Shown here piece by piece: positions 38,865 to 53,509 of a stretch of 64,000 nucleotides of DNA. The position numbers were made by a program, and so were the translations under genes. The stretch is from Calliopsis andreniformis. Taxonomy: Eukaryota > Arthropoda > Insecta > Hymenoptera > Andrenidae. The stretch is from NCBI RefSeq assembly GCF_051401765.1, contig NW_027480423.1, positions 11,904,001 to 11,968,000 of the forward strand. Direction: 5' to 3'. A model generated the notes under the pieces. The model was given only the letters and a program-made list of their open reading frames with translations. It did not search any database and was not told the DNA's origin. Position 1 is the stretch's first letter, and every line of letters begins with the position of its first letter.

Positions 38865-41800
38865 GACATGGCGGACCACCGCCCCAGAGTGAAGCCTAGG
38901 ATGCTCGGAACGTAGAAATGACCTCTACTCTCACACTGTTTGCAATTATTCATTTCATACGATGGAAAAGCTGTTGTATTTATATCGTATTTTATGCTTC
39001 GGGCGTTGACTTCTTAGGCCCTAACACTTGGATCTGGTGGAGCCACGCCCTACAGTGAAGCCTAGGTTGCCCGGAACGTAGATATGACCATAACCTTCAC
39101 ACAGGTTGCAATTATTCGTTTTATACCGTGTAACGGCTGTTGCATTTATATTGCATTTTATGCCTCTGGCGTTGGCTTATAAGGCCGTAGCTATCAGATG
39201 TGGTGGAGCAACGCCCTAGAGTGACGCCTACGTTGCTCGGTACGTAGAAATGACCATTACTTTCAAACTGCTTGCAATTATTCCTGTTATATGATGGAAA
39301 CACTGTTGTATTTTTATTGCATTTTATGCTTCTGGCGTTGACTTCTTAGGCCCTAACTATTCGATCTGGTGGAACAACGGAGTAGTGTGAAGCCTAGGTT
39401 GCGCGGAACGTAGAAATGACCATAACTTTACACTGGTAGCAATTATTCGTTTTATACAATGGAAAAACTGTTCTATTTACTTTGTATTTAATGCTTCGGG
39501 CGTTGGCTTCTAAGGCCCTAACTGTTTAATCTGGTGGAGCAACGCCCTAGAGTGAAGCCTAGGTTGCCCGGAACGTAGAATTGGCCATCACTTTCAAACT
39601 GGTTGCAATTATTCCTGTCATATGATGGTAAAACTGTTGTATTTTTTTTGCATTTTATGGTTCAGGCGTTGACTTCTACGGCCCTGACTATTCAATCTGT
39701 TGGAGCAACGCCCTAGGGTGAAGCCTAGGTTGCTCGGAAAGTAGAAATGACCATAAGTTTCATACTGGTTGCAATTATTCGTTTTATACGATGGAAAAAC
39801 TGTTGTATTTATATTGTATTTTATGATTCTGGCGTTGACTTCTAAGGCACTAACTACTCGATCTGGTGGAGCAACGCAATAGAGTGAAGCCTAGGTTGCC
39901 CGGAACGTAGAATTGGCCATCACCTTCAAACTGGTTGCAATTATTCCTGTTATATGATGGTAACTATGTTGCATTTTTTTTGCATTTTATGGTTCGGGCG
40001 TTGACTTCTACGGCCCTAACTATTCAATCTGTTGCAGCAACGCCCTAGGGTGAAGCCTAGGTTGCTCGGAAAGTAGAAATGACCATAAGTTTCATACTGG
40101 TTGCAATTATTCGTTTTATACGACGGAAAAACTGTTGTATTTATATTGTATTTTAAGCTTCTGGCGCTGACTTCTAAGGCACTAACTATTCGATCTGGTG
40201 GAGCAACGCAATAGAGTGAAGCCTAGGATGCCCGGAACGTAGAATTGGCCATCACTTTCAACCTGGTTGCAATTATTCCTGTTATATGATGGAAACACTG
40301 TTGTATTTTTATTGCATTTTATGCTTCGGGCGTTGACTTCTAAGGCCCTAACTATTCAATCTGTTGGAGCAACGCCCTAGGGTTGAAGGCTAGTTTGCTC
40401 GGAAAGCAGAAATGACCATAAGTTTCATACTGGTTGCAATTATTCGTTTTATACGATGGAAAAACTGTTGTATTTTCATTGTATTTTATGCTTCTGGCGT
40501 TGGCTTCTAAGGCACTAACTATTCGATCTGGTGGAGCAACGCCCTAGGGTATAGCCTAGGTTGACCGGAACGTAGAAATGACCATAACTTTCACACCGGT
40601 AGCAATTATTCGTTTTACACGATGGAAAAACTGTTCTATTTATTTTGTATTGTATGCATCGGGTGTTGACTTCTAAGGCACTAACTATTGAATCTGTTGG
40701 AGCGACGCCCTAGGGTGAAGCCTAGGTTGCCCGGAACGTAGAAATGACGTTAACTTTCATACTGGTTGCAATTATTCGTTTTATGCGATTGAAAAACTGT
40801 TGTATTTATATTGTATTTTATGCTTCTGGCGTTGACTTCTTATGCCCTAACTATTCCATCTGGTGGAACAACGACCTATGGTGAAGCCTAGGTTGCTCGG
40901 AACGTAGAAATGACCATAACTTTCACAAAGGTAGCAATTATTCGTTTTATACGATGGAAAAACTGTTCTATTTATTTTGTATTTTATGCATCGTGTGTTG
41001 ACTTCTAAGGCACTAACTATTCAATCTGTTGAAGCAACGCCATAGGGTGAAGCCTAGGTTGCCCGGAAAGTAGAAATGACCATAACTTTCATACTGGTTG
41101 CAATTATTCGTTTTATACGATGGAAAAACTGTTGTATTTGTATTGTATTTTATGCTTCGGGCGTAGACTTCTAAGGCCCTAGTTATTCGATCTGGTGGAG
41201 CAACGCCCTGGAGCGAAGCCGAGGTTTCCTGGAACGTAGAAATGACAATCACTTTCAAACTGGTTGCAATTATTCCTGTTATATGATGGAAAAACTGTTG
41301 TATTTTTATTGCATTTTACGTTTCGGGTTTTGACTTCTAAGGCCCTAACTATTCAATCTGTTGGAGCAACGCCCTAGGGTGTAGCCTAGTTTGCTCGGAA
41401 AGTAGAAATGACCATAAGTTTCATACTGGCTGCAATTATTCGTTTTATACGATGGAAGAACTGTTCTATTTATTTTGTGTTTTATGCTTCTTGCGTTGAC
41501 TTCTTATGCCCTAGCTATTCGATCTAGTGGAGGAACGCCCTAGAGTGAAGCCTAGGTTGCCCGGAATGGAGAAATGACCATCACTTTCAAACTGCATGCA
41601 ATTATTCCTGTTATAGGATGGAAAGACGGTTGTATTTTTATTGTATTTTATAGTTCAGGCGTTGACTTCTGAGGCCGTAGCTATTCGATGTGGTGGAAGA
41701 ACGCCATAGAGTGAAGCCTAGATTGCCCGGAACGTAGAAATGACCATAAGTTTCATACTGGTTGCAATTACTTGTTTTATACGATGGAAAAACTGTTGTA

Positions 41801-42723
41801 TTTATATTGTATTTTATGCTTCTGGCGTTGACTTCTTAGGCCCTAACTATTCGATCTGGTTTAGCAATGCCTCAGAGTTAAGTATAGGATGCCCGAAACG
41901 CCGAAATGATCATTACTTTCACGCTTGTTGAAATTATTCCTGTTATACGATGAAAAGGCTGTTGTATTTGTATTGTATTTTATGCTTCAGGCGTAGGCTT
42001 CTAAGGCCGTAGCTATTAGATGTGGTAGAGCAACGCCCCAGCGTGACGCCTAGGGTGCTCGGAACGTAGAAATGACCATTACTTTCACACTGGTTGCAAT
42101 TATTCGTTTTATACGATGGAAAAGCTGTTGTATTTATATCGTATTTTATGCTTCGGGCATTGACTTCTTAGGCCGTAACTATTCGACCTGGTGGAGCAAC
42201 GCCCTAGAGTGAAGCCTAGGTTGCCCGGTACGTCGGAATGACCATTACTTTCACAGTAGTTGCAATAATTCCTGTTATACGATGGAAAAACTGTTGTACT
42301 TTTATTGTATCTTATGCTTCTGGCGTTGAGTTCTGAGGTCGTAGCTATTCGATGTGAGGGAAGAACGCCATAGAGTGAAGCCTAGGTTGCCCGGAACGTA
42401 GAACTGACCATAACGTTTACACTGGTAGCAATTATTCGTTTTATACAATGGAAAAACTGTTCTATTTATTTTGTATTTTATGCTTCGGGCGTTGACATCT
42501 AAGGCCCTAGCTGTTTGATCTGGTGGAGCAACGACCTAGAGTGAAGCCTAGGTTGCCCGGAACGTAGAAATGACCCTAACTTTCACACTGGTTGCTATTA
42601 TTCGTTCTATACGATGGAAAAACTGTTATATTTATATTGTATCTTATGCTTCTGGCGTTGACTTCATAGGCCCTAACAATTCGATCTGGTGGAACAACGA
42701 CCTAGAGTGAGGCCTAGGTAGAC

Positions 42724-43060
42724 CGGAACGTAGAAATGACCATTACTTTCACACTGTTTGCAATTATTCCTTTTATACGATGGAAAAGCTGTTGTATTTA
42801 TATCGTATTTTATGCTTCTGGCGTTTACTTCAAATGACCTAACAATTCGATCTGGTGGAGCAACGCCCTAGAGTGAAGCCTAGGTTGCTCGGAATGTGGA
42901 AATGACCATAACTTTCACACTGGTCGCAATTATTCGTTTTATACGATGGAAAAGCTGTTGTATTTATATCGTATTTTATGCTTCTGGCGTTTACTTCAAA
43001 TGACCTAACAATTCGATCTGGTGGAGCAACGCCCTAGAGTGAAGCCTAGGTTGCTCGGAA
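42724..43060 (+). repeat. Adjacent single-monomer duplication
   Basis: Two neighbouring units share TATATCGTATTTTATGC followed by GGCGTTTACTTCAAATGACC and TAACAATTCGATC, exactly 166 bp apart (TTCAAATGAC at 42829 and 42995). This is the smallest duplication step visible in the array. Confidence 0.75.
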
Positions 43061-43129
43061 TGTAGAAATGACCATAACATTCACACTGGTTGCATTTATT
43101 CCTGTTATATGATGGACAAACTGTTGTAT

Positions 43130-43755
43130 TTATATTGTATTTTATGCTTCTGGCGTTGACTTCTAAGGCCCTAACTATTCGGCCTGGTGGAGCAACGCCC
43201 TAGAGTGAAGCCTAGGTTGCCCGGAACGTAGAAATGACCATCACTTTCAAACTGGTTGCAATTAATCCTTTTATACGATGGAAAAACTGTTGTATTTTTA
43301 TTGCATTTTATGCTTCCGGCGCTGACTTCTAAGGCCCTATCTATTCAATCTGTTGGAGCAACGCCCTAGGGTGAAGCCTAGGTTGCCCGGAAAGTAGAAA
43401 TGACGTTAACTTTCATACTGGTTGCAATTATTCGTTTTATACGATATAAAAACTGTTGTATTTATATTGTATTTTATGCTTCTGGCGTTGACTTCTAAGG
43501 CACTAACTATTCGATCTGGTGGAGCAACGCCCTAGAGTGAAGCCTAAGTTGCCCGGAACGTAGGAATTACCATCACTTTCAGAGTGGTTGCAAATATTCC
43601 TGTTATATGATGGAAAAACTGTTGTATTTTTATTGCATTATATGCTTCGGGCATTAACTTCTAAGGCCCTAGCTATTCAATCTGTAAGAGCAATGACCTA
43701 GGGTGTAGCCTAGGTTGCCCGTAAAGTAGAAATGACCATAGCTTTCATACTGGCT
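43130..43755 (+). repeat. Block D13 copy A (copy B about 44956-45581), 11 monomers
   Basis: The offset is 1,826 bp, checked at ATTAATCCTTTTATACG (43261 and 45087). Shared variants include TCGGCCTGG, ACGATATAAAAACTG, CTGTAAGAGCAA and a TTGCCCGTAA start. Several mismatches separate the copies. Confidence 0.8.
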
Positions 43756-46700
43756 GCAATTATTCGTTTTGTAGGATGGAAAAACTGTTGTATTTATATT
43801 GTATTTTATGCTTCTGGCGTTCACTTCTTAGGCCCTAACTTTTCGATCTGGTGGAACAACGCCCTATGGTGAAGCCTAAGTCGACCGGAACGTAGAAATG
43901 ACCATAACTTTCACACCGGTAGCAATTATTCGTTTTACACGATGGAAAAACTGTTGTATTTATTTTGTATTTTATGCATCGGGCGTTGACTTCTAAGGCC
44001 CTAACTATTCAATCTGTTGGAGCAACGCCCTAGGGTGAAGCCTAGGTTGCCTGGAAAGTAGAAATGACGTTAACTTTCACACTGGTTGCTATTATTCGTT
44101 CTATACGATGGAAAAACTGTTATATTTATATTGTATTTTATGCTTCGGGCGTTGACTTCTAAGGCCCTAGCTGTTTGATCTGGTGGAGCAACGCCCTAGA
44201 GTGTAGCCTAGGTTGCCCGGAACGTAGAAATGACCATAACTTTCGCACTGGTTGCTATTATTCGTTCTATACGATGGAAAAACTGTTATATCTATATTGT
44301 ATCTTATGCTTCTGGCGTTGACTTCTTAGGGCCTAAGAATTCGATCTGGTGGAACAACGCCCTAGAGTGAAGCCTAGGTTGCCAGGAACGTAGAAATGAC
44401 CATCACTTTCAAACTGGTTGCAATTATTCCTGTTACATGACGGAAAAACTGTTGTATTTTGTTTGCATTTTATGCTTCGTGCATTGACTTCTAAGGCCCT
44501 AACTATTCAATCTGTTGGAGCAACGCCCGAGGGTGTAGCCTAGGTTACCAGGAACGTAGAAATGACCATCACTTTCAAACTGGTTGCAATTATTCGTTTT
44601 ATACGATGGAAAAGCTGTTGTATTTATATCGTATTTTATGCTACTGGCGTTGACTTCTTAGGCCCTAACTATTCCATCAGGTGGAACAACGCCCTAGGGT
44701 GAAGCCCAGGTTGCACGGAACGTAGAACTGGCCATAACTTTTACACTGGTAGCAATTATTCGTTTTATACAATGGAAAAACTGTTATATTTATACTGTAT
44801 CTTATGATTCTGGCGTTGACTTCTTAGGCCCTAACAATTCGAACTGGTGGGACAACGACCTAGAGTGAGGCCTAGGTAGCCCGGAACGTAGAAATGACCG
44901 TCACTTCCATACTGGTAGCAATTATTCGTTTTATACGATGGAAAAACTGTTGTACTTATATTGTATTTTATGCTTCTGGCGTTGACTTCTAAGGCCCTAA
45001 GTATTCGGCCTGGTGGAGCAACGCCCTAGAGTGAAGCCTAGGTTGCCCGGAACGTAGAAATGACCATCACTTTCAAACTGGTTGCAATTAATCCTTTTAT
45101 ACGATGGAAAAACTGTTGTATTTTTATTGCATTTTATGCTTCCGGCGTTGACTTCTAAGGCCCTATCTATTCAATCTGTTGGAGCAACGCCCTAGGGTGA
45201 GGCCTAGGTTGCCCGGAAAGTAGAAATGACGTTAACTTTCATACTGGTTGCAATTATTCGTTTTATACGATATAAAAACTGTTGTATTTATATTGTATTT
45301 TATGCTTCTGGCGTTGACTTCTAAGGCACTAACTATTCGATCTGGTGGAGCAACGCCCTAGAGTGAAGCCTAAGTTGCCCGGAACGTAGCAATTACCATC
45401 ACTTTCAGACTGATTGCAAATATTCCTGTTATATGATGGAAAAACTGTTGTATTTTTATTGCATTATATGCTTCGGGCATTAACTTCTAAGGCCCTAGCT
45501 ATTCAATCTGTAAGAGCAACGACCTAGGGTGTAGCCTAGGTTGCCCGTAACGTAGAAATGACCATAGCTTTCTTACTGGTTGCAATTATTCGTTTTAAAC
45601 GATGGAAAAACTGTTGTATTTATATTGTATTTTATGCTTCTGGCTTTGAATTCTAAGGCCCTAGCTGTTCGATCTAGTGGAGCAACGCCCTAGAGTGAAG
45701 CCAAGGTTGCTCGGAAAGTAGAAATGACCATAAGTTTCATACTGGTTGCAATTATTCGTTTTATACGATGGAAAAACTGTTGTATTTATATTGTATTTTA
45801 TGCTTCTGGCGTTTACTTCTAAGGACATAACTATTCAATCTGTTGGAGCAACGCCATAGGGTGAAGCCTAGGTTGCTCGGAAAGTAGAAATGATCATAAG
45901 TTTCATACTGGTTGCAATTATTCGTTTTATACGATGGAAAAGCTGTTGTATTTATATTGTGTTTTATGATTTTGGCGTTGACTTCTAAGGCACTAACTAT
46001 TCGATCTGTTGGAGCAACGCCCTAGAGAGAAGCCTAGGTTGCCCGGGACGTAGAATTGGCCATCACTTTCAAACTGGTTGCAATTATTCCTGTTATATGA
46101 TGGAAGCACTGTTGTATTTTAATTGCATTTTATGCTTCGGGCGTTGACTTCTAAGGCCCTAACAATTCAATCTGTTGGAGCAACGCCTCGGGTGAAGCCT
46201 AGCTTGCTAGGAAAGTAGAAATGAACATAAGTTTCATACTGGTTGCAATTATTCGTTTTTACGATGGAAAAGCTGTTGTATTTATATCGTATTTTATGCT
46301 TCTGGCGTTGACTTCTTGGGCCGTAACTATTCGGTCTGGTGGAGCACCGCCCTGGAGTGTAACCTAGGTTGCCCGGAACGTAGAATTGGCCATCACTTTC
46401 AAACTGGTTGCAATTATTCCTGTTATATGATCGAAACACTGTTGTATTTTTTTTGCATTTTATGGTTCGGGCGTTGACTTCTAAGGCCCTAACTATTCAA
46501 TCCGTTGGAGCAACGCCCTAGAGTGACGCCTAGGGTGCTTGGAACGTAGAAATGACCATTACTTTCACACTGGTTGCAATTATTCGTTTTATACGATGGA
46601 AAAACTGTTGTATTTATATTGTATTTTATGCTTCTGGCGTTGACTTCAAAGGCACTGACTATTCGATCTGGTGGAGCAACGCCCTAGAGTGAAGCCTAGG

Positions 46701-49082
46701 TTCCTCGGAATGTGGAAATGACCATTACTTTCACACTGGTTGCAATTATTCGTTTTATACGATGGAAAAGCTGTTGTATTTATATCGTATTTTATGCTTC
46801 TGGCGTTTACTTCTAAGGACCTAACTATTAGATCTGGTGGAGCAACGCCCTCGAGTGGATCCTAGGTTGCCCGGAACGTAGAAATGACCATATCTTTCAC
46901 ACTGGTTGCTATTATTCGTTCTATACGATGGAAAAACTGTTGTATTTATATCGTATTTTATGCTTCTGGCGTTGACTTCTTAGGCCGTAACTATTCGGTC
47001 TGGTGGTGCAACGCACTGGAGTGAAACCTAGGTTGCCCGGAACGTAGAATTGGCCATCACTTTCAAACTGGTTGCAATTATTCGTTTTATACGATGCAAA
47101 CGCTGTTGTATTTATATCGTATCTTATGCTTATGGCGTTTACTTCTAAGGACCAAACTATTCGATCTGGTGGAGCAACGCGCTAGAGTGAATCCTAGGTT
47201 GCTGGGAATGTAGAAATGACCATAACTTTCACACTGGTTGCAATTATTCGTTTTATTCGATGGAAACGCTGTTGTATTTATATCGTATTTTATGCTTCTG
47301 GCGTTTACTTCTAAGGACATAACTATTCAATCTGTTGGAGCAACCCCATAGGGTGAAGCCTAGGTTGCTCGGGAAGTAGAAATGACCATAAGTTTCATAC
47401 TGGTTGCAATTATTCGTTTTATACGATGGAAAAGCTGTTGTATTTATATTGTGTTTTATGCTTTTGGCGTTGACTTCTAAGGCACTAACTATTCGATCTG
47501 GTGGAGCAACGCCCTAAAGTGAAGCCTAGGTTGCCCGGGACGTAGAATTGGTATTCACTTTCAAGCTGGTTGCAATTATTCCTGTTATATTATGGTAACA
47601 CTGTTGTATTTTTATTGCATTTTATGCTTCGGGCGTTGACTTCTAAGGCCCTAACCATTCAATCTGTTGGAGCAAGGCCCTAGGGTGAAGCCTAGGTTGC
47701 TCGGAAGGTAGAAATGACCATAAGTATCATACTGGTTGCAAATTGTTCCTGCTATACGATGGAAAAACTGCTGCATCTTTATTGTATTTTATGCTTCTGG
47801 CGTTGACTTCTAAGGCCCTAACTATTCGATCAGGTGGAGCAACGCCCTATTGTGAAGCCTATGTTGCTCGGAATGTAGAAATGACCATAACTTTCACACT
47901 GGTTGCAATTATTCATTTTATACGATGGAAAAACTGCTGTACTTATATTGTGTTTTATTCTTATGGCGTTGAATTCTAAGTCCCTAGCTATTCGGTCTGG
48001 TGGAGCAACGCCCTAGAGTGACGCCTAGGTTGCTCGGAGCGTAGAAATGACCATTACTTACACACTGGTTGCAATTATTCCAGTTATACGATGGAAAAAC
48101 TGTTGTATTTTAATTGTATTTTATGCTTTTAGCGATGAATTATAAGTCCCTAGCTATTCGATCTGGTGGAGCAACGCCCTAGAGTGACGCCTAGGTTGCT
48201 CGGAACGTAGAAGTGACCATTACCTTCACACTGGTAGCAATTATTCGTTTTATACGATGGAAAAACTGTTCTATTTATTTTGCATTTTATGCTCCCGGCA
48301 TTGACTTCTAAGGCCCTAACTATTCAATCTGTTGGAGCAGCGCCCCAGGGTGTAGTCTAGGTTGCCCGGAAAGTAGAAATGACCATATCTTTGATACTGG
48401 TTGCAATTATTCGTTTTATACGATGAAAAAACTGTTGCATTTATATTGTATTTTTTGCTTCTGGCGTTCACTTCTTAGGCCCTAACTATTCGATCTGGTC
48501 GAACAACACCGTAGAGTGAAGCCTGGGTTGCCCGGAACGTAGAAATGACCATAACTTTCACACTGGTTGCTATTATTCGTTTTATACGATGGAAAAGCTG
48601 TCGTATTTATATTGTATTTTATGCCTCTGGCGTTGACTTCTAATGCCGTAGCTATTAGATGTGGTGGAGCAACGCCCTAGAGTGACGCCTAGGGTGCTCG
48701 GAACGTAGAAATGACCATTCCTTTCGCACTGGTTGCAACTATTCGTTTTATACGATGGAAAAGCTGTTGTATTAAATCGTATTTTATGCTTCTGGCGTTG
48801 ACTTCTTAGGCCGTAACTATTCGATCTGGTTGAGCAACGCCCTGGAGTGAAACCTAGGTTACCCGGAACGTAGAATTGGCCATCACTTTCAAACTGGTTG
48901 CAATTATTCCTGTCATATGATGGATACACTCTCGTATTTTTTTTGCATTTTATGGTTGGCGCGTTGACTTCTAAGTCCCTAACTATTCAATCTGTTGGAG
49001 CAACGCCCTAGGGTGAAGCCTAGGTTGCTCGGAACGTAGAAATGACCATAACTTTTACACTGGCAGCAATTATTCGTTTTAT

Positions 49083-50355
49083 ACAATGGAAAAACTGTTA
49101 TATTTATATTGTATTTTATGCTTCTGGCGTTGACTTCTGAGGCCGTTGCTATTCGATGTGGTGGAAGAACGCCATAGAGTGAAGCCTAGGTAGCCCGGAC
49201 CGTAGAAATGTCCATATCTTTCGCACTGTTTGCAATTATTCATTTCATACGATGGCAAAGCTGTTGTATTTATATTGTATTTTATGCTTCTGGCGTTGAC
49301 TTCTTAGGCCCTAACTATTCGATCTGGTGGAGCAATGCCTCAGAGATAAGTCTAGGATGCCCGAAACGCCGAAATGCTCATTACTATCACGCATGTTGCA
49401 ATTATTCCTGTTATACGATGAAAAGACTGTTGTATTTTTATTGTATTCTATGTTTCAGTCGTAGACTTCTAAGGCCGCAGCTACTCGATATGTTGGAGCA
49501 CCGCCCTAGAGTGAACCCTAGGTTGCTCGGAACGTAGAAATGACCACTACTTTCACACTGTTTGCAATTATTCATTTAATGCGATGGAAATGCTGTTGTA
49601 TTTATATCGTATTTTATGCTTCGGGCGTTGACTTCTTAGGCCCTAACATTTCGATCTGGTGGAGCAACGCCCTACAGTGTAGCCTAGGTTGCCCGGAACG
49701 TAGATATGACCATAACGTTCACACAGGTTGCAATTATTCGTTTTATACGGTGTAAAGGCTGTTGTATTTATTTTGTATTTTATTCTTCTGGTGTTGACTT
49801 CTTAGGCCGTAACTATTCGATCTGGTGGAGCAACGCCCTGGAGTGAAACCTAGGTTGCCCGGCACGTAGAAATGACCACTACTATCACACTGGTTGCAAA
49901 TTATTCCTGCTATACGATGGAAAAACTGTTGCATCTTTATTGTATTTTATGCTTCTGGCGCTGACTTCTAAGGCCCTAACTACTCGATCAGGTGGAGCAA
50001 CGCCCTCGAGTGAAGCCTAGGTTGCTCGGAATGTAGAAATGACCAGAACTTTCACACTGGTTGCAATTATTCGTTTTATACGATGGAAAAGCTGTTGCAT
50101 CTTTATCGTATTTTATGCTTCTGGGGTTGACTTTTTAGGCCGTAACTATTCGATCTGGTGGAGCAACGCCCTGGAGTGAAACCTAGGTTGCCCGGTACGT
50201 AGAAATGACCACTACTAACACACTGGATGCAAATTATTACTGCTATACGATGGAAAAATTCCTGCATCTTTATTGTATTTTATGCTCCTGGCGTTGACTT
50301 CTAAGGCCCTAACTATTCGATCAGGTGGAGCAACGCCCTAGAGTGAAGCCTAGGT
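49083..50355 (+). repeat. Block D14 copy A, about 41 monomers from copy B
   Basis: About 1.27 kb recurs at 55892-57164 with an offset of 6,809 bp (41 monomers plus 3, because of +1 units in between). Markers are GCCCGGACCG, AATGTCCATATC, CGCCGAAATGCTC, GATATGTTGGAGC, AATGCGATGGAAATGC and the ATACGGTGTAAAGG unit. A few single-base differences were seen, for example CATTTCATACG/CATTTTATACG. Confidence 0.9.
49736..49752 (+). other. CENP-B-box-like motif, 8 of 9 core bases
   Basis: Same ACGGTG form, in a GATATGACCATAACG unit of block D14 copy A; its duplicate lies at 56545-56561. Confidence 0.5.
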
Positions 50356-51479
50356 TGCTCGGAATGTAGAAATGACCATTACTTTCACACTGGCAGCAAT
50401 TATTCGTTTTATGCGATGGAACAACTGTTCTATTTATTTTGCATTTTATGCTTCCGGCATTGACTTCTAAGGCCCTAACTATTCAATCTGTTGGAGCAAC
50501 GCCCTAGAGTGAAGCCTAGGTTGCCTGGAACGTAGAAATGGCCATCACTTTCACACGGGTTGCAATTATTCCTGTTATAGGATGGAAAGACTGTTGTATT
50601 TTTATTGTATTTTATACTTCAAGCGTTGACTTCTGAGGCCGTAGCTATTCGATGTGGTGGAAGAACGCCATACTGTGAAGCCTAGGTTGCCCGGAACGTG
50701 GAAATGAGCATAAGTTTCACACTGGTTGCAATTATTCGTTTTATAGGATGGAAAAACCGTTGCATCTTTATTGTACTTTATGCTTCTGGCGTTGACTTCT
50801 TAGGCCGTAACTATTCGTACTGGTGGAGCAACGCCCTGGAGTGAAACCTAGGTTGCCCGGTACGTAGAAATGACCACTACTATCACACTGGTTGCAAATT
50901 GTTCCTGCTATACGATGGAAAAACTGCTGCATCTTTATTGTATTTTATGCTTCTGGCGTTGACTTCTAAGGCCCTAACTATTCGATCAGGTGGAGCAACG
51001 CCCTAGAGTGAAGCCTATGTTGCTCGGAATGTAGAAATGACCATAACTTTCACACTGGTTGCAATTATTCATTTTATACGATGGAAAAACTGTTGTACTT
51101 ATATTGTGTTTTATTCTTATGGCGTTGAATTCTCAGTCCCTAGCTATTCGGTCTGGTGGAGCAACGCCCTAGAGTGACGCCTAGGTTGCTCGGAGCGTAG
51201 AAATGACCATTACTTACACACTGGTTGCAATTATTCCTGTTATACGATGGAAAAGCAGTTGTATTTTAATTGTATTTTATGCTTTTAGCGATGAATTATA
51301 AGTCCCTAGCTATTCGATCTGGAGGAGCAACGCCCTAGAGTGACGCATAGGTTGCTCGGAACGTAGAAATGACCATTTCTTTCACACTGGTTGCAATTAT
51401 TCGTTTTATACGATGGTAAAGCTGTTGTATTTATATCCTATTTTATGCTTCTGGCGTTGACTTCTTAGGACATAACTAT

Positions 51480-52815
51480 TCGATCTGGTGGAGCAGCGCC
51501 CTAGAGTGAAGCCTAGGTTGCTCGGAATGTAGAAATGACCATAACTTTCACAATGGTTGCAATTATTCGTTTTATACGATGGAAAAGCTGTTGTATTTAT
51601 ATCGTATTGTATGCTTCTGGCGTTGACTTCTAAGGACCTAACTATTCGATCTGGAGGAGCAACGCCCTAGAGTGACGCCTAGGTTGCTCGGAACGTAGAA
51701 ATGACCATTACTTTCACACTGGTTGCAATTATTCGTTTTATACGATGGTAAAGCTGTTGTATTTATATCGTATTTTATGCTTCTGATGTTGACCTCTTAA
51801 GACATAACTATTCGATCTGGTGGAGCAACGCCCTGGAGTGAAACCTAGGTTGCCCGGAACGTAGAAATGACCATTACTTTCACACTGGTTGCAATTATTC
51901 CAGTTATACGATGGAAAAACTGTTGTATTTTAATTGTATTTTATGCTTTTAGCGATGAATTATAAGTCCCTAGCTATTCGATCTGGTGGAGCAACGCCCT
52001 AGAGTGACGCCTAGGTTGCTCGGAACGTAGAAGTGACCATTACCTTCACACTGGTAGCAATTATTCGTTCTATACGATGGAAAAACTGTTCTATTTATTT
52101 TGCATTTTATGCTCCCGGCATTGACTTCTAAGTCCCTAACTATTCAATCTGTTGGAGCAGCGCCCCAGGGTGTAGTCCAGGTTGCCCGGAAAGTAGAAAT
52201 GACCATATCTTTGATACTGGTTGCAATTATTCGTTTTATACGATGAAAAAACTGTTGCATTTATATTGTATTTTATGCTTCTGGCGTTCACTTCTTAGGC
52301 CCTAACTATTCGATCTGGTGGAACAACGCCCTAGGGTGAAGCCTAGGTTGCCCGGAACGTAGAAATGACCATAACTTTTATACTGGTAGCAATTATTCGT
52401 TTTATACAATGGAAAAACTGTTCTATTTATTTTGCATTTTATGCTTCGGGCGTTGACGTCTAAGGCCCTAACTAATTGATCTGGTGGAGCAGCGCCCTAG
52501 AGTGAAGCCTAGATTGCCCGGAACGTTGAAATGACCATAACTTTCATACTGGTTGCAATTATTCGTTTTATACGATGAAAAAACTGTTGTATTTATATTG
52601 TATTTTATGCTTCTGGCGTTGCCTTCTTAGGCCCTAACTATTCGATCTTGTGGAACAACGGCCTAGAGTGAAGCCTAGGTTGCCTGGAACGTAGAAATGA
52701 CCATCACTTTCACACGGGTTGCAATTATTCCTGTTATAGGATGGAAAGACTGTTGTATTTTTATTGTATTTTATACTTCAGGCGTTGACTTCTGAGGCCG
52801 TACCTATTCGATGTG
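51480..52815 (+). repeat. Block D17 copy A (copy B about 60114-61449)
   Basis: The offset is 8,634 bp (52 monomers plus 2), checked at TTCACAATGG (51547 and 60181), TTCTGATG (51781 and 60415) and CTTGTGGAACAACGG (52647 and 61281). Few differences were seen, for example CTAAGTCCC/CTAAGGCCC near 52130. Inner parts occur four times in zone 4, around the marker TTCTGATGTTGACC at 51781, 54271, 58423 and 60415. Confidence 0.88.
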
Positions 52816-53151
52816 GTGGAAGAACGCCATACTGTGAAGCCTAGGTTGCCCGGAACGTAGAAATGAGCATAAGTTTCATACTGGTTGCAATTACTCGTTT
52901 TATACGATGGAAAGACTGTTGTATTTATATTGGATTTTTGCTTCTGGCGTTCACTTCTTAGGCCCTAACTATTCGATCTGGTGGAACAACGCCCTAGGGT
53001 GAAGCCTAGGTTGTCCGGAACGTAGATATGACCATAACCTTCACACAGGTTGCAATTATTCGTTTTATACGGTGTAAAGGCTGTTGTATTTATTTTGTAT
53101 TTTATTCTTCTGGTGTTGACTTCTTAGGCCGTAACTATTCGATCTGGTGGA
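52579..53151 (+). repeat. Block D18 copy A (copy B 54571-55143), 12 monomers
   Basis: The offset is 1,992 bp. Markers are GCCTTCTTAGGCCC, CTTGTGGAACAACGG, CATACTGTGAAGCC, GAAATGAGCATAAG and the 1-base-short TTGGATTTTTGC. The left junction lies in GAAAAACTGTT, where the flanking copies differ. Confidence 0.85.
53058..53074 (+). other. CENP-B-box-like motif, 8 of 9 core bases
   Basis: Same ACGGTG form in block D18 copy A. The equivalent unit of copy B (near 55050) has TTCA instead of TTCG, so it loses one more core base. Confidence 0.5.
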
Positions 53152-53509
53152 GCAACGCCCTGGAGTGAAACCTAGGTTGCTCGGAATGTAGAAATGACCA
53201 TAACTTTCACACTGGTTGCAATTATTCGTTTTATACGATGGAAAAGCTGTTGCATCTTTATCGTATTTTATGCTTCTGGCGTTGACTTCTTAGGCCGTAA
53301 CTATTCGATCTGGTGGAGCAACGCCCTGGAGTGAAACCTAGGTTGCCCGGTACGTAGAAATGACCACTACTATCACACTGGATGCAAATTATTCCTGCTA
53401 TACGATGGAAAAGTTGCTGCATCTTTATTGTATTTTATGCTCCTGGCGTTGACTTCTAAGGCCCTAACTATTCGATCAGGTGGAGCAACGCCCTAGAGTG
53501 AAGCCTATG

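Larger units (their letters stand above)
37500..47500 (+). repeat. Array zone 3: TTGGCCATCAC / GGCACTAACTA monomer families
   Basis: Frequent types here are AGAATTGGCCATCACTTTC with ATATGATGGTAACACTG and an 8-T run, and units ending TTCTAAGGCACTAACTATTCG. They occur more singly than in neighbouring zones. Two multi-monomer duplications were recognised (19 and 11 units). Single-base indels at about 39428 (-1), 40383 (+1), 46193 (-1) and 46257 (-1) mark individual units. Confidence 0.75.
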